NCBI RefSeq assembly: GCF_024218775.1
Contig: NZ_CP100404.1
Coordinates: 3,100,001 to 3,164,000 of the forward strand
Length of the DNA stretch: 64,000 nt
Reading direction: 5' to 3'
DNA from: Haloarcula marina
Lineage (GTDB): Archaea; Halobacteriota; Halobacteria; Halobacteriales; Haloarculaceae
Notes under the pieces: generated by a model
Databases searched by the model: none
Seen by the model: only the letters and a program-made list of their open reading frames with translations
Told to the model about the DNA's origin: nothing
Position numbers and translations under genes: made by a program
In this document: positions 43,211-52,537 of the stretch, piece after piece
Layout of the letters: each line of letters opens with the position of its first letter
Position numbering within the stretch: the first letter of the stretch is position 1

Positions 43211-43534
43211 TTAGTCTTCGTCCATCAGGTCGATTCCGATGGCTCGTTTGATCTGTTCACGCAGTCCGCCGCTGCCGGTGCCGCCGCCGAGCGTCACCAG
43301 CACGGGTTCGACACTCGTCTCGGCGTCTTTCCGGACGCCGCGGGAGAGATGCGAGAGGTCGTCGTCGTGCATCACGACGATGCCGACGTTGTCGTCCGTG
43401 AGCATCTCCTCGACGGCGTCGTCCAGCTGCTCGTCTTTCTGTTCTGCGGGCACGTCCGCGAACTTGCGGACGCCCGCCAGTCGAAAGCCCGTCGTGAACT
43501 CCGGACTCCCGATGACTGCTATCTCCTGGCTCAT
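43211..43534 (-). CDS. atpF: A-type ATP synthase subunit F
   Basis: Protein of 107 aa with a Rossmann-like fold ([35 protein letters not shown]), the small central-stalk subunit. It overlaps atpC by 4 bp (ATGA). Confidence 0.95.
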   Translation of the reverse strand: MSQEIAVIGSPEFTTGFRLAGVRKFADVPAEQKDEQLDDAVEEMLTDDNVGIVVMHDDDLSHLSRGVRKDAETSVEPVLVTLGGGTGSGGLREQIKRAIGIDLMDED

Positions 43535-44607
43535 AGTATCACCAGCTCCTGTTCGATTTCGTCGGGTTCGAGACCTGCCTCGCGACCGCGAGCGATCGCA
43601 CGGATGTTGTCGACCTCGCGTTCCTTCGCGAGGATGTACGACAGCACCGGACAGACCGACAGCGGGTAGCGGTTCGACAGTTTGTCGGCGTACTCCAGTA
43701 GCGCCGCGTCGAGCGCTCGCTCGAACTCGATCAAGTTCTCGGCGTCTTCCAGCGCGTTCAGCGCCGCATCGAGGTCGTCACCGTACGTGCTCTCGCGCAC
43801 CGCGGCGACGAGGCCGTCGACGTTGGCCGTCAACTGCGCGAGCGACTGCTCGTCGAACAGTTTCCCGCCGGAGATGTAGTACTCCGCCGGGTCCATGTCG
43901 GCCCCGCTTCGGGCCAGTCGAAGCGCGTTCCGGAGGTTCCGGAAGTCGACTTCGGCCTGCAGGAACTCGACGTACAGCCCGGTCGGGCTGTCGATTTCGG
44001 GATTCGACGGGAGTCCGTCGAGGAGCGTCTCGTAGAAGGCGCGGTCGACGGCGTTTTCCAGGGGGACGAGGACGTTCTCGGCCTCGTACACCTCGTAGGC
44101 GTCGGCCAGCACGTCGCCGAAGATGGTGTCGTCGAGTCGCTCGACGACTTCCTCGATGGACCCGGCGTTCAGCAACTGGTCGAGTCGCTGCTCGCCGAAC
44201 TCACCGGCGCGGATGAGGTCGTCTTCGACCTCGGTCGCGTCGCTCCCCGCGTACAGCCCGCGGATAATCGTCTTGACGTTCCACACGTCGAACTTCCGCA
44301 GGTAACGGGCGATGTAGTCGTACAGTGCGCCCTCGGACCACTTTAAGAGGTCCTCGAAGTGCTTCGCGAGGTTGCGGTTCAGCGCGTACTCCACGAGGTC
44401 GACACCGGAATACCGCGAGCCGAGCGCGTTCATCTCGGTCTCGTACTCGGTCTCCTCCATGAAGCGGGCGATTTCGCCCGTCCCCATGCGGACCAGTTTG
44501 CGGTAGTCGTCGTCGTCGAACAGCGAGGCACGACGGGAGCGAACCCGAGCGATGACGTACTCGTAATTCGAGCTCCGGCCGCGTTTTGCCGTCCCTTGGC
44601 TGCTCAT
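43531..44607 (-). CDS. atpC: A-type ATP synthase subunit C
   Basis: Protein of 358 aa, the funnel that joins the membrane ring to the central stalk. NYEYVIARVRSRRASLFDDD and LRKFDVWNVKTIIRGLYAGS are subunit C/AC39 signatures. It overlaps atpE and atpF by 4 bp each. Confidence 0.95.
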   Translation of the reverse strand: MSSQGTAKRGRSSNYEYVIARVRSRRASLFDDDDYRKLVRMGTGEIARFMEETEYETEMNALGSRYSGVDLVEYALNRNLAKHFEDLLKWSEGALYDYIARYLRKFDVWNVKTIIRGLYAGSDATEVEDDLIRAGEFGEQRLDQLLNAGSIEEVVERLDDTIFGDVLADAYEVYEAENVLVPLENAVDRAFYETLLDGLPSNPEIDSPTGLYVEFLQAEVDFRNLRNALRLARSGADMDPAEYYISGGKLFDEQSLAQLTANVDGLVAAVRESTYGDDLDAALNALEDAENLIEFERALDAALLEYADKLSNRYPLSVCPVLSYILAKEREVDNIRAIARGREAGLEPDEIEQELVIL

Positions 44608-45188
44608 TGTGCTTCGAAGAGTCGGTCGCTGATGTCTTTCAGGTTGTCCTCCCAGACGCTCTCCAGCACGGAGTCGAACGTGTTGTTCACACGAACGCGG
44701 GAGGCCTCGCTCTCGACGACCACGCCGCCGAGGCAGTCGTACTCGCCTGCGAACTCTGCGTCGTCGTAGTCCGTGAGGATACCCTCGATGAGGTCCTGGT
44801 CGTCGGCGCGGCCGCGGACGCGAAGGGACTCGCCGTCGTCGAACTCCTCGACGGCGGCGGCCAGCAGTGCGCTGGTCAGTTCCTCGCGACGGTCGCCTTC
44901 GAGGTCGGCGATAGCCTGCTCGACGTCATCGTGGACGTCTTCGAGCACGTCGCGGCGGGCGCTGAGGCGGGCCTGCTTCGCTTCGAGCTTCGCCGAGGAG
45001 AGGCGCTGTTCGCGCTCCTGGGCGATTTCGCGCTCGACCGCGGCCTCGCGGTCCTCGTGAATCTGCTCGGCGTCGGCCTCGGCCTCGGAGACAATCTCCT
45101 CGGCACGCTCGTCGGCCTCCTCCCGAATCTCCTCTGCACGCGCGCGGGCCTCGTCTCGGATGTCCTCTACGACTGTATCAAGGCTCAT
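44604..45188 (-). CDS. atpE: A-type ATP synthase subunit E
   Basis: Protein of 194 aa, peripheral stalk. The N-terminal half is one long charged helix (IRDEARARAEEIREEADERA) ending in a small globular domain (NTFDSVLESVWEDNLKDISD). Pairs with subunit H. Confidence 0.94.
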   Translation of the reverse strand: MSLDTVVEDIRDEARARAEEIREEADERAEEIVSEAEADAEQIHEDREAAVEREIAQEREQRLSSAKLEAKQARLSARRDVLEDVHDDVEQAIADLEGDRREELTSALLAAAVEEFDDGESLRVRGRADDQDLIEGILTDYDDAEFAGEYDCLGGVVVESEASRVRVNNTFDSVLESVWEDNLKDISDRLFEAQ

Positions 45189-45209
45189 TGTTGGAAAAGG
45201 GGATGTGGT

Positions 45210-45461
45210 TTAGACGACGAAGACGACGACCAGCGCGAGGATGACGAGTGTCTCCGGCAGGACCGTCAGGATGAGGCCACGGCCGAACATGCTGTCGTCC
45301 TCGGCGATAGCGCCGACGGCGGCGGCACCGATACCGCGCTCCGCGTAGCCCGACCCGAGTGCGGCCAGTCCGACGGCGAGGGCCGCGGCGGCGGAGCCCG
45401 GGATAGCCGGTGCGCTACTCTGCAGTACAGCGTTGACAACGAGTGCGATGGTTTCAATCAT
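45210..45461 (-). CDS. atpK: A-type ATP synthase proteolipid subunit K (c ring)
   Basis: Protein of 83 aa with two membrane helices. The ion-binding carboxylate is Glu70 (LILTVLPETLVILALVVVF). The single hairpin and absence of obvious Na-site polar residues fit a proton ring. A TATA-like TTTATGA (45523-45529) in the 227-bp gap to atpI suggests a secondary promoter that would raise output of this high-copy subunit. Confidence 0.94.
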   Translation of the reverse strand: MIETIALVVNAVLQSSAPAIPGSAAAALAVGLAALGSGYAERGIGAAAVGAIAEDDSMFGRGLILTVLPETLVILALVVVFVV

Positions 45462-45522
45462 GGTTTTGAAGTCCTCTCTGAGGTTGCTCGTGTCCGAACA
45501 GGCGTATGTGACTCCACGTACT

Positions 45523-45529
45523 TCATAAA
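45523..45529 (-). promoter_or_regulatory. Probable internal promoter before atpK
   Basis: CTTTATGAAG on the minus strand about 62 bp before atpK, inside the largest gap of the operon (45462-45688). Confidence 0.45.
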
Positions 45530-45688
45530 GCTTCCCAAAACGCTTCGTCAGCGTGCTGTTCCGGCGTTTTAGCGGCCGTAGCGGGCGCGTTTGTGAGCTG
45601 GTACCAGCCGTCGCTCACCGAAAGCTGTCGCAGATGCTACCCTCGTAGGCGAGTCAAGCGGAAAAAGAGCGGTTCGCGCGCTCTGTGG

Positions 45689-47905
45689 TCAGTCGTCGGT
45701 CGTGTAGGTCCGCTCGTAGCCGAACGGGTTGTACGGCTTGCCGCCGCCCTCGAAGAACTTCCCGAAGAACTCGACGTACTCGAGACGCACACCCTGTAGG
45801 CCTGCGCTGGTGACACCCAGCACGAGGACGAGGAGGTGCCCGAGGACGAGGACGAGGAGGCCGCCGACTAGCCCCGCGATGCCCGAGTGCATCAGACCGG
45901 GGAAGATTATCGACTCGGCACCATACTCTGCGATTGCCCAATCGGGCGTGTGGCCCAGCAGGAAGTGCCACTCGCCGTCGTGTGCGTAGGCCCCGAAGAA
46001 CAGCAGGTTGACCACGAAGGCCATCCCCGCCTTCGCCAGCAGCACGGCGGCCAGACGCGTGTACGAGAGGACGTTGACGAGGACGTTGAGGAACTCCACG
46101 ACCTCGATGGGGTCCGCGAGCGCGAGCAGGACGATGCCGAGGAGGAACGGCAGCAGCCACGCCGAGAAGGGCGCGCCGAGCGCCGGAATCTCGAACAGGT
46201 TGAACGCGGGCACGCCAGCGAACCCGAAGGCGTACGGGTTCCCGGCGAAGACGCCTTCCTCGGCGGTGTAGAGGAAGTTCGGTGCCGCGCCGTTGGCCCC
46301 GGAGAACACCCAGCCCCACAGACCGAACAGCATCAGGAGCCACGACCCGCTCTCGGTGACGGCGTCCCAGAGTCCGTGACCGAGGTTCTCGACGAAGTCG
46401 AATATCCAGCCAGCCGCGAGGTGCGCCATCCCGACCAGGAGACTGAGCGTCAGCCACGCGAGCGCGTAATCAGCGTAGTGAGGCTGAAGCCCCTTGTGCA
46501 TCGGCGGACTGCCGCCGAACAGGACCTCGCCGAGGATGTGCAGCCCGAATATCTCGCCGTACAGGACACCGAACAGCGCGGTGAACCCACCGGCCCACAT
46601 CGCGACGCCACCGAGGCTCTTCAGCACGTCGCTGTCGACGCTGGAGTAGAGCCCGTACCCCGCGAGGAGGTACAGGATACCGTAGCCGAGGTCACCGATC
46701 ATGAACCCGTAGAACGCCGGGAAAGTGAGGAAGAACGCGACCGTCGGGTCGAACTCGCCGTACTTCGGTCGGTTGACGACCTCGACGAGGTCCTCGAACG
46801 GACGGACGCCGCGCGGATTGTCCTGAATGACCGGCGGGTCGTCGCCGCTCATCGTGACCAGGCCGCCGTCGGCGACGGCCTCTTGCGGTTGGTCGTCGGC
46901 TTCCGTGATGGTCGCGCCCTCGCCGCCCGAGGACCCTTCGTCGCCGCCCTGCTCGACTTCCTCGCGCGAGTGGACGTGACCGTCGTCGTACTCGGCGACT
47001 TCGAGTTTCTCGATGTCGACGGCCTCGCTGACCTCGGACTCGACTGCCTGCTCGAACGCGTCGTAGCGGTCGTTGGGAATCCAGCCTTCAGCGATGAAGG
47101 CGTTCTCCGTCGTCGCGAAGGTCAGCGGCGCTTCGGATTTCTGGACCTCGATGGAGAGTTTCTCCTCGGCGGCCAGCAGGAAGCCCGCGTAGTCGAGTCG
47201 CAGGTCGTCGAGTTCGTCCTCGACGGTCGCGAGCTTCGATTCGAGCTTCTGCTTGCGGTGTTTCAGCTCTTCGAGGTACTCCGAGGGGTCGCCCTCGCCG
47301 TCGGGGACGACGAGTTGGGAGAACGTCGCACCGACCAGCGCGTCCTGGAGGGCGCTGTCGTCGGCCCGGGCGAAGACGGCGAGGACGCCGTCCTCGTCGA
47401 ACACCTGAAACACGTCGATGTCGCTGTCGGCCAGTGCGACTTTCACTTCGTCGGCGTCGCCTTCGCCGACCGCCACGGTGAGCGAGTCGTAGCCACGGAG
47501 CAGGTCGAGGTCGATGCCCAGCGTGACGAACGGCTCCATCGTGCCGATCTGTTCTTCGACCTCGCGGAGGTCGTCACGGACGTCGTCGCGTCGGTCGTCG
47601 AGTTCGTTGACTTCCGTGCGAACCTCCTCTAAGTCCGCTTCGAGCGCGTCGTCGGTGACGAGTCGGGTCGGTCCGGCGTCGGCCGCCTCGACGTCGAGGA
47701 TGGACTGCAGCGACCGGACGGTGACGAGTTGGTCGGAGGCTTTGTCGGCCCCTTCGACCGGGTCACCTGGCTCGAAGCCGTCCCACGAGCCGTCGTATTC
47801 GGTGACGTGGAGCATTTCGAGGTCGTGGACCGCCTCGATGGCGGATTCCATGACCCGCTTCGACCCCGTCACCGAGACGCGGCACATCTTCTCAGGTCTG
47901 AGCAT
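45689..47905 (-). CDS. atpI: A-type ATP synthase subunit I (a subunit)
   Basis: Protein of 738 aa. The N-terminal half is a soluble coiled-coil domain (EVRTEVNELDDRRDDVRDDL; ELKHRKQKLESKLATVEDEL). The C-terminal half has seven or eight membrane helices with FVVNLLFFGAYAHDGEWHFL and the conserved Arg region near NVLVNVLSYTRLAAVLLAKA. An acidic insert (GGDEGSSGGEGATITEADDQ) is a haloarchaeal trait. The start overlaps the end of atpH by 14 bp. Confidence 0.96.
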   Translation of the reverse strand: MLRPEKMCRVSVTGSKRVMESAIEAVHDLEMLHVTEYDGSWDGFEPGDPVEGADKASDQLVTVRSLQSILDVEAADAGPTRLVTDDALEADLEEVRTEVNELDDRRDDVRDDLREVEEQIGTMEPFVTLGIDLDLLRGYDSLTVAVGEGDADEVKVALADSDIDVFQVFDEDGVLAVFARADDSALQDALVGATFSQLVVPDGEGDPSEYLEELKHRKQKLESKLATVEDELDDLRLDYAGFLLAAEEKLSIEVQKSEAPLTFATTENAFIAEGWIPNDRYDAFEQAVESEVSEAVDIEKLEVAEYDDGHVHSREEVEQGGDEGSSGGEGATITEADDQPQEAVADGGLVTMSGDDPPVIQDNPRGVRPFEDLVEVVNRPKYGEFDPTVAFFLTFPAFYGFMIGDLGYGILYLLAGYGLYSSVDSDVLKSLGGVAMWAGGFTALFGVLYGEIFGLHILGEVLFGGSPPMHKGLQPHYADYALAWLTLSLLVGMAHLAAGWIFDFVENLGHGLWDAVTESGSWLLMLFGLWGWVFSGANGAAPNFLYTAEEGVFAGNPYAFGFAGVPAFNLFEIPALGAPFSAWLLPFLLGIVLLALADPIEVVEFLNVLVNVLSYTRLAAVLLAKAGMAFVVNLLFFGAYAHDGEWHFLLGHTPDWAIAEYGAESIIFPGLMHSGIAGLVGGLLVLVLGHLLVLVLGVTSAGLQGVRLEYVEFFGKFFEGGGKPYNPFGYERTYTTDD

Positions 47906-48224
47906 GTACCGCCTCCTCGAACAGGTCTGTCACGTGGTCGACCACCTCGTCGACGCGCCCGGCCGCCTGTTCTTCGAGTTCGGCGCGGGCGCTCTCACCC
48001 TCGGCGATGAGGTCCTCGCGCTCGGACTCGATGTCTTCACGCGCCTCGTCGAGACGCTCGGAGGCGGCCTCGCTGGCCTCCGCTTCGGCCTCGTCGCGGA
48101 TTTCGTCGGCCCGTTTGCGGGCCTCGGCGAGTCGCTCTTCGCGGTACTCTTCGGCCTCAGCGACGATATCGTCGGCCTCCTGCTCGGCCTCCTTTATCCG
48201 TGTTAGAACTTCTGGCCGTGGCAT
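47892..48224 (-). CDS. atpH: A-type ATP synthase subunit H, first gene of the operon
   Basis: Protein of 110 aa, one long charged coiled coil (LTRIKEAEQEADDIVAEAEE), peripheral stalk partner of subunit E. The TATA-like CTATAGC around 48245-48251 lies about 25 bp before the start, so the operon is probably leaderless. Divergent from the methyltransferase at 48374. Confidence 0.93.
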   Translation of the reverse strand: MPRPEVLTRIKEAEQEADDIVAEAEEYREERLAEARKRADEIRDEAEAEASEAASERLDEAREDIESEREDLIAEGESARAELEEQAAGRVDEVVDHVTDLFEEAVHAQT

Positions 48225-48373
48225 TCTCTAATCGTGTGACTGTTGCTATAGCGGCTATTTGGTAGTTGCGAAGTTTCCGTGCCTGCGTGAGAGTCACACG
48301 CGCCCGCCTTGGCGAGGCCACTGGCCGCCCGAAATCCGGGGAATTATCACCGCGAGAGACGAAGGTGTGGATA

Positions 48374-48994
48374 ATGGGAGTCCTCGAGAACAAGGCTCGC
48401 GCGCGGACGTTCTACAAGTACCTCTCGAAGGTGTACGACCAGATCAACCCCTTCATCTGGGACGAGCGAATGCGCGACGAGGCCATCGAGATGCTGGACC
48501 TCGACGCCGACGACCGCGTGGTCGACATCGGATGTGGCACCGGCTTCGCCACCGAGGGGCTACTGCAACACGTCGACACCGTCTACGGTCTCGACCAGAG
48601 CCCCCACCAGTTGTCGAAGGCCTATCAAAAGTTCGGCAAGCACGGCCAGGTCCAGTTCCACCTCGGCGACGCCGAGCGACTCCCCTTCAAAGACGACACC
48701 TTCGACGTCGTCTGGTCTTCGGGGTCCATCGAGTACTGGCCCAACCCCGTCGACGCCCTCGAAGAATGCCGCCGCATCGCCAAACCCGGCGGGACGGTGC
48801 TCATCGTCGGCCCGGACTACCCCAACTCCTCCGTCTTCCAGAAGATGGCCGACGCCATCATGCTGTTCTACGACGAGGAGGAGGCCGACCGGATGTTCGA
48901 ACAGGCGGGCTTCGAAGCGTTCGAACACCACATCCAGCAGTCCCGACCCGGTAGTCCGCGGGCGATTACGACCATCGCGGAAGTGCCGGAGTAG
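48374..48994 (+). CDS. Class I SAM methyltransferase, probable quinone methyltransferase
   Basis: Protein of 206 aa. Motif I is VVDIGCGTGFATEGLLQHVD; SSGSIEYWPNPVDALEECRR and IAKPGGTVLIVGPDYPN follow. N-terminal FYKYLSKVYDQINPFIWDER resembles plastoquinone/menaquinone-type C-methyltransferases (MPBQ/MenG group). I recall a similar gene beside the ATP synthase operon in Haloferax. The exact substrate is inference. Confidence 0.82.
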   Translation: MGVLENKARARTFYKYLSKVYDQINPFIWDERMRDEAIEMLDLDADDRVVDIGCGTGFATEGLLQHVDTVYGLDQSPHQLSKAYQKFGKHGQVQFHLGDAERLPFKDDTFDVVWSSGSIEYWPNPVDALEECRRIAKPGGTVLIVGPDYPNSSVFQKMADAIMLFYDEEEADRMFEQAGFEAFEHHIQQSRPGSPRAITTIAEVPE

Positions 48995-49119
48995 AGCGGG
49001 CACGGTCGCTGTTCAGGTCTCCGAGAGGGTACCGTCACGAGCGGAGCGAATGACGGCCTTTTTCGTCCAGGTTTTTGCCGGGAGCGGTGACCGCAGACCA
49101 CCGACCGCGAAAAGGTGGG

Positions 49120-50373
49120 TTAGTACGAGGGGACGAACACCGAAACCCGCGAGCCGTCGTCTCTCGTCACGGTGACGGTGTAGGAGTCGCGTGGTTCGAC
49201 GGTCCAGAGCGCGCCGTCGGTGGCTGTCTGGCCCACCGCGCGGCCGTTGACGCTGACCGTCCCGTCGACTGGCGCGCCGGTCGCGTTGTTCGAGGCCGTA
49301 ATCAGGAGCGGGCCGGTCTCGTACGCTCGCTGGACGTCGAGACGGAGCGTGCCGTTGACACGGCTGATGGTCTCGGTGGTCCGGACCGTCGCTAGCCGTC
49401 GGTGTTGGAGTTCGTAGAACACGTTGGTCGTTCCGCCGTCGAGGAACGAGACGAGGCGCCCGTTGGGGTGCGTGGCGGTGAGTTCGTAGATACCCGAGGT
49501 CCCGTAGGAGTAGAAACTCGGTCGCTGGCGGTCGTAGACCCACGTGTAGAGGTTCGACGCGCGGTTGTCGGCCACGTCGAGGCGGTCAACGTCGGGGTCA
49601 CCGTCGGCGGCGGCCGCGAACTGGTCGGTCCGGTTGGGTGCGCGCTCGTCGCCGAGAAGCGTCTCCCGGACGTACTCGCCGTCGTCTTCCCGAATCGTCG
49701 CGAGCATGTACGCCGTGTCGGAGACTTCGAGATAGACGACGACCGGGTCGCCCGACCCGGAGACGCTGGTTCGAATCTGCTGCCCGACCGGCCCCTGAAG
49801 TTTCCGGAGGGAGCCTTGAGCGTTCCGCAGGCGCGTTTCCAGCCCGCTGCTCATCGAGTAGTCCGGCTCTATCTGCTGGAGTTCGAACACGCGCTCGGTC
49901 GTCGTCGTCAACTGACGGGACTCGGCGTCGACGACGGCCCGAACCCGCAGGAACTCCGCGGCGGTTATCTCGCCCGCGGCGTAGCGGCTGATAGCCCGTT
50001 GCTGGCGTCGGTCTAGCGCGGCCTGCCGCTGTTCGACGGCCGAGAGCGTCTCGCGGATGAGTTCCGTGCGCTCGAACGAGGAGTCGAGACGGCGAAAGCG
50101 GGTCTCGAAGGCGGCCGTCTCGTGGCGCTGGTGGAGTTCGCCAGAGCTAGCGGCGACCGCTGTCCCGACGTCGAGGCCCGACTCGTTGAACTCGGACGCT
50201 CGAAGCGAACTGGCGGGGATTGCGAGGTGGTTGGTCGTGTTGTCGATGGCCGTGATACGTGGAGACGCGCCGTCGTCCGTCGTCGACTGGGCGGGGGCGT
50301 CCCAACCGGCGACCGGCGCTGCCGTCACACTGACCAACAGCAGTGTAACGAGGAGGGCGGGGAGGAGTCGCAT
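49120..50373 (-). CDS. Exported protein with coiled-coil region, unknown function
   Basis: Protein of 417 aa. Signal peptide: MRLLPALLVTLLLVSVTAAP then VAGWDAPAQS. Residues about 80-190 are helical and charged (LIRETLSAVEQRQAALDRRQ), the rest strand-rich (NVFYELQHRRLATVRTTETI), ending in a small beta domain (TVSVNGRAVGQTATDGALWT). I associate it with a haloarchaeal family (DUF7094/DUF7096-type) without known function. Divergent partner of the membrane HTH gene at 50520. Start ATG 50373 is chosen. Confidence 0.75.
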   Translation of the reverse strand: MRLLPALLVTLLLVSVTAAPVAGWDAPAQSTTDDGASPRITAIDNTTNHLAIPASSLRASEFNESGLDVGTAVAASSGELHQRHETAAFETRFRRLDSSFERTELIRETLSAVEQRQAALDRRQQRAISRYAAGEITAAEFLRVRAVVDAESRQLTTTTERVFELQQIEPDYSMSSGLETRLRNAQGSLRKLQGPVGQQIRTSVSGSGDPVVVYLEVSDTAYMLATIREDDGEYVRETLLGDERAPNRTDQFAAAADGDPDVDRLDVADNRASNLYTWVYDRQRPSFYSYGTSGIYELTATHPNGRLVSFLDGGTTNVFYELQHRRLATVRTTETISRVNGTLRLDVQRAYETGPLLITASNNATGAPVDGTVSVNGRAVGQTATDGALWTVEPRDSYTVTVTRDDGSRVSVFVPSY

Positions 50374-50519
50374 CACCACCGCATATAGCGGCGGAGTACA
50401 AAAATCCCCCTATTAGCACACCCAGCGGTTGCGGCCGGAGAGGGGCCGAAACGTTTCAAAAAGCCCGCTGACGTTTTATTCTCGGATGGAAAGGGTTTTG
50501 CCGCCGGGCCGTGGATGCA

Positions 50520-51674
50520 ATGGTGGAAATGTCCTCGCGGGTATCCGCCGCCCTCCTCGCCCTCCTTCTCGCGGTGTCGGTGACAGCGCCGGCAGCGGCC
50601 GCGCCGGTGCTGTCGACCCCCGGTCCGCTGCAACAGACGACCGAAACGCCGACACCGACACCGGCACCGGTGACCGAGAACACGACGTTTTACGTCCAGT
50701 TACAGCCCAACGGCGACGCGCGGTGGACGATAACTGACACGTACGCGCTCGAAGACGAGAACGACACGGAAGCGTTCGAGCAACTCGCACAGCAGTTCGT
50801 CGACGGGAACGCCGGAACGGAGTGGGAAGCGGCGTTCCGCGAGGCGAACGACGCGGCGACGACGGCGACCGGTCGAGAGATGAACGTCACGTCGGTAAAT
50901 CGCGACTACGTGGTCGACGACCGGCGCGGCATCCTCATATTGGAGTTTACGTGGACCAACTTCGCGACTGTCGACGGCGACCGTCTCGCGGTCGGTGACG
51001 CGTTCAACACGACCGACGGGACGTGGCTCAACAGCCTCACCGACGACCAGACGCTCGTCATCGCGGCCCCGGCGGGCTACGGGGTCCAGAGTTCACCCCC
51101 GACGATGGGCGTCCGGAACGGGGAACTCCGGTTCGAGGGGCCGCGGACGTTCGAGCCTGGGTTCCTCGAAGTCGCGTACACCGGGAATCAGGGACCGACG
51201 ACGAGCACGACGACCGAGGACCCGAACCCCGGCGGCGCGCTCGGGAACACGCCGCTGTGGGCCGGGGCGCTGCTGGTGCTCGTCGTCGGCATCGTCGTCG
51301 CCGTCGGCTACATGAACAGGGAGCCAGGAGACCCCTCGGCACCCGTGAGCGCCGCGTCTCCGTCCGACGGCGACGACGGTGGCGGTCCCGAGGTGAAGCC
51401 AGAGAGCAACGGAAACGGGACCGACGCCGCCGAGGCGGTGTCGGACATCGACGTGGAGCTACTGAGCGACGAGGAGCGGGTCGAACGCCTCATCGAGCAG
51501 AACGGCGGCCGGATGAAGCAGGCCCGCATCGTCAAGGAGACGGGGTGGTCGAACGCGAAGGTGTCCCAACTGCTCTCGGCGATGGACGAGGACGACCGCA
51601 TCGATAAACTCCGCATCGGCCGGGAGAACCTCATCTCGTTCCCGGACGAAGACGTGACCGAGATAGACGAGTAG
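50520..51674 (+). CDS. Membrane-anchored protein with extracytoplasmic sensor-like domain and cytoplasmic winged helix
   Basis: Protein of 384 aa. A signal peptide (SAALLALLLAVSVTAPAAAA) leads to an exported beta-rich domain of about 190 residues, a membrane helix (LWAGALLVLVVGIVVAVGYM), and a cytoplasmic winged helix (DEERVERLIEQNGGRMKQAR; TGWSNAKVSQLLSAMDEDDR). This is a one-component transmembrane regulator layout. In-frame starts at 50511, 50520 and 50529 are possible. The exported divergent neighbour may be a partner. Confidence 0.82.
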   Translation: MVEMSSRVSAALLALLLAVSVTAPAAAAPVLSTPGPLQQTTETPTPTPAPVTENTTFYVQLQPNGDARWTITDTYALEDENDTEAFEQLAQQFVDGNAGTEWEAAFREANDAATTATGREMNVTSVNRDYVVDDRRGILILEFTWTNFATVDGDRLAVGDAFNTTDGTWLNSLTDDQTLVIAAPAGYGVQSSPPTMGVRNGELRFEGPRTFEPGFLEVAYTGNQGPTTSTTTEDPNPGGALGNTPLWAGALLVLVVGIVVAVGYMNREPGDPSAPVSAASPSDGDDGGGPEVKPESNGNGTDAAEAVSDIDVELLSDEERVERLIEQNGGRMKQARIVKETGWSNAKVSQLLSAMDEDDRIDKLRIGRENLISFPDEDVTEIDE

Positions 51675-51745
51675 GCGGCGTAAACATCATCGCGGAGGTT
51701 TCCCCGTCGGAAACGTTTATTCGCCGTCCGGCCCCAATCCGTGGT

Positions 51746-52537
51746 ATGAAAATTCTTGTCACGGTGAAGGAGGTGGCGGCGGTCGACGACGAGTTCGAAC
51801 TCGACGGCCTCGCAGTGGACGACCGCTACGTCACGTACGACCTCAACGAGTGGGACGAGTACGCCGTCGAGACCGCCGTCCAGATACGGGAGGCCGGAGA
51901 CGACGTGGAGGTCGTGGCCGTGACCATCGGCGACGCGGACGCCGAGGAGACGGTTCGGCAAGTGCTCGCGAAGGGGGCCGACCGCGCGATACGGGTGTGG
52001 GACGACGCTCTCGCGGAGGCCGGTCTGCTCGACCCCGCGACGAAGGCGCGAGTACTCGCCGCCGTGGCCGACGACGAGGACCCCGACCTCGTCCTGACCG
52101 GCGTCCAGTCGGCCGACGACGGGTTCGGGGCAACGGGCGTGACGCTCGCCGAGCGCATCGGCTTCGAGTGGGCGGCCGTCGTCTGCAGTCTGGACCTCGA
52201 CCGCGAGGCCGGAGTCGCGCACGTCCACCGAGAACTGGAGGGCGGGGTCGAGGAACTGACCGACGTAGAACTCCCGGCGGTGCTGACCATCCAGACGGGT
52301 ATCAACGAACCTCGGTACGCCAGCCTCCGCGGCATCCGGCAGGCCCAGAGCAAGGAACTCGCCGAGCGGTCGCTGTCGGACCTCGGTCTCGCGGCCGAGG
52401 ACGTGGCGAGTCCGCTCGAACAGACCGACCTCTACGAACCCGAGACGGGGGGCGACGCGACGGTGTTCGAGGGGAGCGCCGAGGCGACGGCCGCCGAGTT
52501 GGCGAGCGCTCTCCGAGAGAAGGGGGTGGGACAGTGA
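51746..52537 (+). CDS. etfB: Electron transfer flavoprotein beta subunit
   Basis: Protein of 263 aa. MKILVTVKEVAAVDDEFELD starts it; EWDEYAVETAVQIREAGDDV, DPDLVLTGVQSADDGFGATG and PAVLTIQTGINEPRYASLRG are EtfB motifs. It accepts electrons from acyl-CoA dehydrogenases. A TATA-like GTTTATT lies 25-31 bp before the ATG (51715-51721), so the message is probably leaderless. Confidence 0.95.
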   Translation: MKILVTVKEVAAVDDEFELDGLAVDDRYVTYDLNEWDEYAVETAVQIREAGDDVEVVAVTIGDADAEETVRQVLAKGADRAIRVWDDALAEAGLLDPATKARVLAAVADDEDPDLVLTGVQSADDGFGATGVTLAERIGFEWAAVVCSLDLDREAGVAHVHRELEGGVEELTDVELPAVLTIQTGINEPRYASLRGIRQAQSKELAERSLSDLGLAAEDVASPLEQTDLYEPETGGDATVFEGSAEATAAELASALREKGVGQ

